A stretch of DNA of 7,438 nucleotides. Source: Candidatus Peribacterales bacterium. GTDB taxonomy: Bacteria; Patescibacteriota; Gracilibacteria; Peribacterales; Peribacteraceae. Positions 6,390-7,438 of the stretch are shown piece by piece (position 1 is the first letter of the stretch; every line of letters starts with the position of its first letter). Made by a program: the position numbers and the translations under genes. The notes under the pieces are model-generated. The model was not told where the DNA came from, searched no databases, and worked only from the letters and a program-made list of their open reading frames with translations. Location of the stretch: NCBI GenBank assembly GCA_020059985.1, contig JAGVCI010000030.1, positions 1 through 7,438 of the forward strand, in the 5' to 3' direction.

Positions 6390-6416
6390 TTGTGAAAGAC
6401 GACCTGCTCCGTTACT
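6390..6416 (+). promoter_or_regulatory. Weak candidate promoter for the ABC exporter gene
   Basis: TTGTGA (6390-6395, four of six to TTGACA) lies 15 nt before GTTACT (6411-6416, three of six to TATAAT), which ends 14 nt before ATG 6431. Spacer and -10 are both poor. The main reason to note it is that the 102-bp divergent gap must hold a promoter for this gene. Confidence 0.22.
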
Positions 6417-6430
6417 GTCCGTTGCGCAGT

Positions 6431-7438
6431 ATGACGCAAAAAACGACGAAAGAACGCTCGAACGTCAGAAAGATCCTCCACCTTCTCCAGGGGATCCACA
6501 TCCATCCTGCGTATCTTATTCCGCCGCTCGGGCTCGGAATTCTCGCAGCCGCATTCGAAGGTGTGGGTATGGGATTACTCATTCCCATCCTGAACGGGTT
6601 TTTACAAAACAGTTTTACATTCGTTTTGGACGCGCCGTACATCGGACCAGTCGTGCGCATGTTGCCTGAAAATATTATCGGGAATGACCGCATGCTCTTT
6701 GGTTTGTTCCTCGGAACATTCGTCATCATCTACATCCTCAAAGACATCACGCGATATTTCGCATCGATAAGCATGGTGTACTTCGCGCTTCGATGCATTC
6801 ATCATCTTCGCAAAGCGCTTTTCGCAAAATACTTGAGCTTCGGTAAACAATTCTTCGACAGTACGAATATCGGCCACCACGCGACACTGCTCGTGGATTT
6901 CACGAAGCAAGCACTCAATCCTCTGCAGCACGTCGACCGCAGAATCAACGCGCTCTTCTCACTCCTCGTGTACTTCGTCGTCATGCTCGCAATCTCGTGG
7001 AAGCTGACGCTGATTGCACTTCCGCTCTTCGTACTGCTCCACGTTTCAATCAAGCGGATGATCCTTCACATCAAAAATCTATCTGCTTCCATCGCTGCGC
7101 GAAGTAGTGAACTCGGAAAGAAAACCGTGGAGATCCTCTCCACCATTCCGCTCGTGAAGTCCTCCAGCACGGAACGCGAGGAACACCTGCTCTACACGGA
7201 AATCAGCGATGAAATGACAAAAACGGACTATCGCGCACGCGTCTTCATGGAAATGCTTCTTCCCCTCCAGGAGATCATCACGCTTCTCGTCGCGACAGGA
7301 ATTTTGGTTGGTGCACTCGCACTTCTCGGTCGCGAGCAGATCGCCTCTGCACCCGCGCTCGTCGTCTACTTCTATGTGGTGATCAATGCTGCCAGCAAAT
7401 TTGGCGTCGTCTCTGGTTTCCGCGGAGCACTCGCTACC
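6431..7438 (+). CDS. ABC exporter, transmembrane domain (partial; lipid-linked glycan flippase type)
   Basis: These are the first 336 residues of a membrane protein, open to the window edge. The ATG at 6431 is the first in a clean frame; no Shine-Dalgarno precedes it. A basic cytoplasmic N-terminus (MTQKTTKERSNVRK) leads into hydrophobic segments at about 28-57, 88-110, 173-189, 192-207, 277-300 and 306-322, the six-helix layout of the ABC_membrane (type I exporter) domain. GVGMGLLIPILNGF (44-57) in the first helix resembles MsbA/PglK-type half-transporters. The stretch LGKKTVEILSTIPLVKSSSTEREE (228-251) matches the conserved intracellular-loop helix between TM4 and TM5. The ATP-binding domain, expected right after, is outside the window. 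Beside nonulosonate and deoxyhexose genes, the likely job is flipping a lipid-linked oligosaccharide, as PglK does. A lipid or peptide exporter is the alternative. Confidence 0.88.
   Translation, partial: MTQKTTKERSNVRKILHLLQGIHIHPAYLIPPLGLGILAAAFEGVGMGLLIPILNGFLQNSFTFVLDAPYIGPVVRMLPENIIGNDRMLFGLFLGTFVIIYILKDITRYFASISMVYFALRCIHHLRKALFAKYLSFGKQFFDSTNIGHHATLLVDFTKQALNPLQHVDRRINALFSLLVYFVVMLAISWKLTLIALPLFVLLHVSIKRMILHIKNLSASIAARSSELGKKTVEILSTIPLVKSSSTEREEHLLYTEISDEMTKTDYRARVFMEMLLPLQEIITLLVATGILVGALALLGREQIASAPALVVYFYVVINAASKFGVVSGFRGALAT

Overview
This window is a bacterial surface-glycan biosynthesis locus, coding almost throughout. It holds eight genes in four transcription blocks, with the outermost gene at each end cut by the window edge. 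No gene-free stretch exceeds about 110 bases, and I see no rRNA, tRNA, CRISPR array, insertion sequence or integrase. Composition is roughly balanced (GC about half by eye). All stops fit the standard bacterial code. TGA is used as a stop, which argues against the TGA-recoding Gracilibacteria/Absconditabacteria. No start has a convincing Shine-Dalgarno, and several have a -10-like hexamer 7-15 nt upstream. That pattern, with moderate GC, would fit a Candidate Phyla Radiation member such as the Peregrinibacteria, but this placement is a guess.

Layout. Block A (minus strand, read from about 3247 down to 1) holds a large GT-B/capsule-synthesis-like protein, then a GDP-mannose 4,6-dehydratase (gmd) 15 nt later, then a GT4-type glycosyltransferase whose ATG overlaps the gmd stop as ATGA. 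Block B (plus, about 3356-5558) holds a NeuB-family nonulosonate (sialic-acid-type) synthase, an unrecognised 98-residue protein and a class I SAM methyltransferase-like protein. Block C (minus, 5603-6328) is a single CMP-nonulosonate cytidylyltransferase. Block D (plus, 6431 to the window end) is the membrane domain of an ABC exporter of the lipid-linked-glycan flippase type. Blocks A/B and C/D are divergent across short spacers of about 100 bp that must carry back-to-back promoters. Blocks B/C converge across 44 bp.

How the genes fit together (inference). NeuB condenses phosphoenolpyruvate with a six-carbon amino sugar to give a nine-carbon acidic sugar. The cytidylyltransferase activates it as a CMP sugar. 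Gmd supplies GDP-4-keto-6-deoxymannose, the precursor of GDP-linked 6-deoxyhexoses. The two glycosyltransferase-like proteins would assemble the glycan, the methyltransferase could cap or decorate it, and the ABC protein could flip the lipid-linked product across the membrane. No NeuC-type 2-epimerase and no 4-keto reductase to complete a GDP-deoxyhexose lie in the window, so those steps must be encoded elsewhere or follow a different route.
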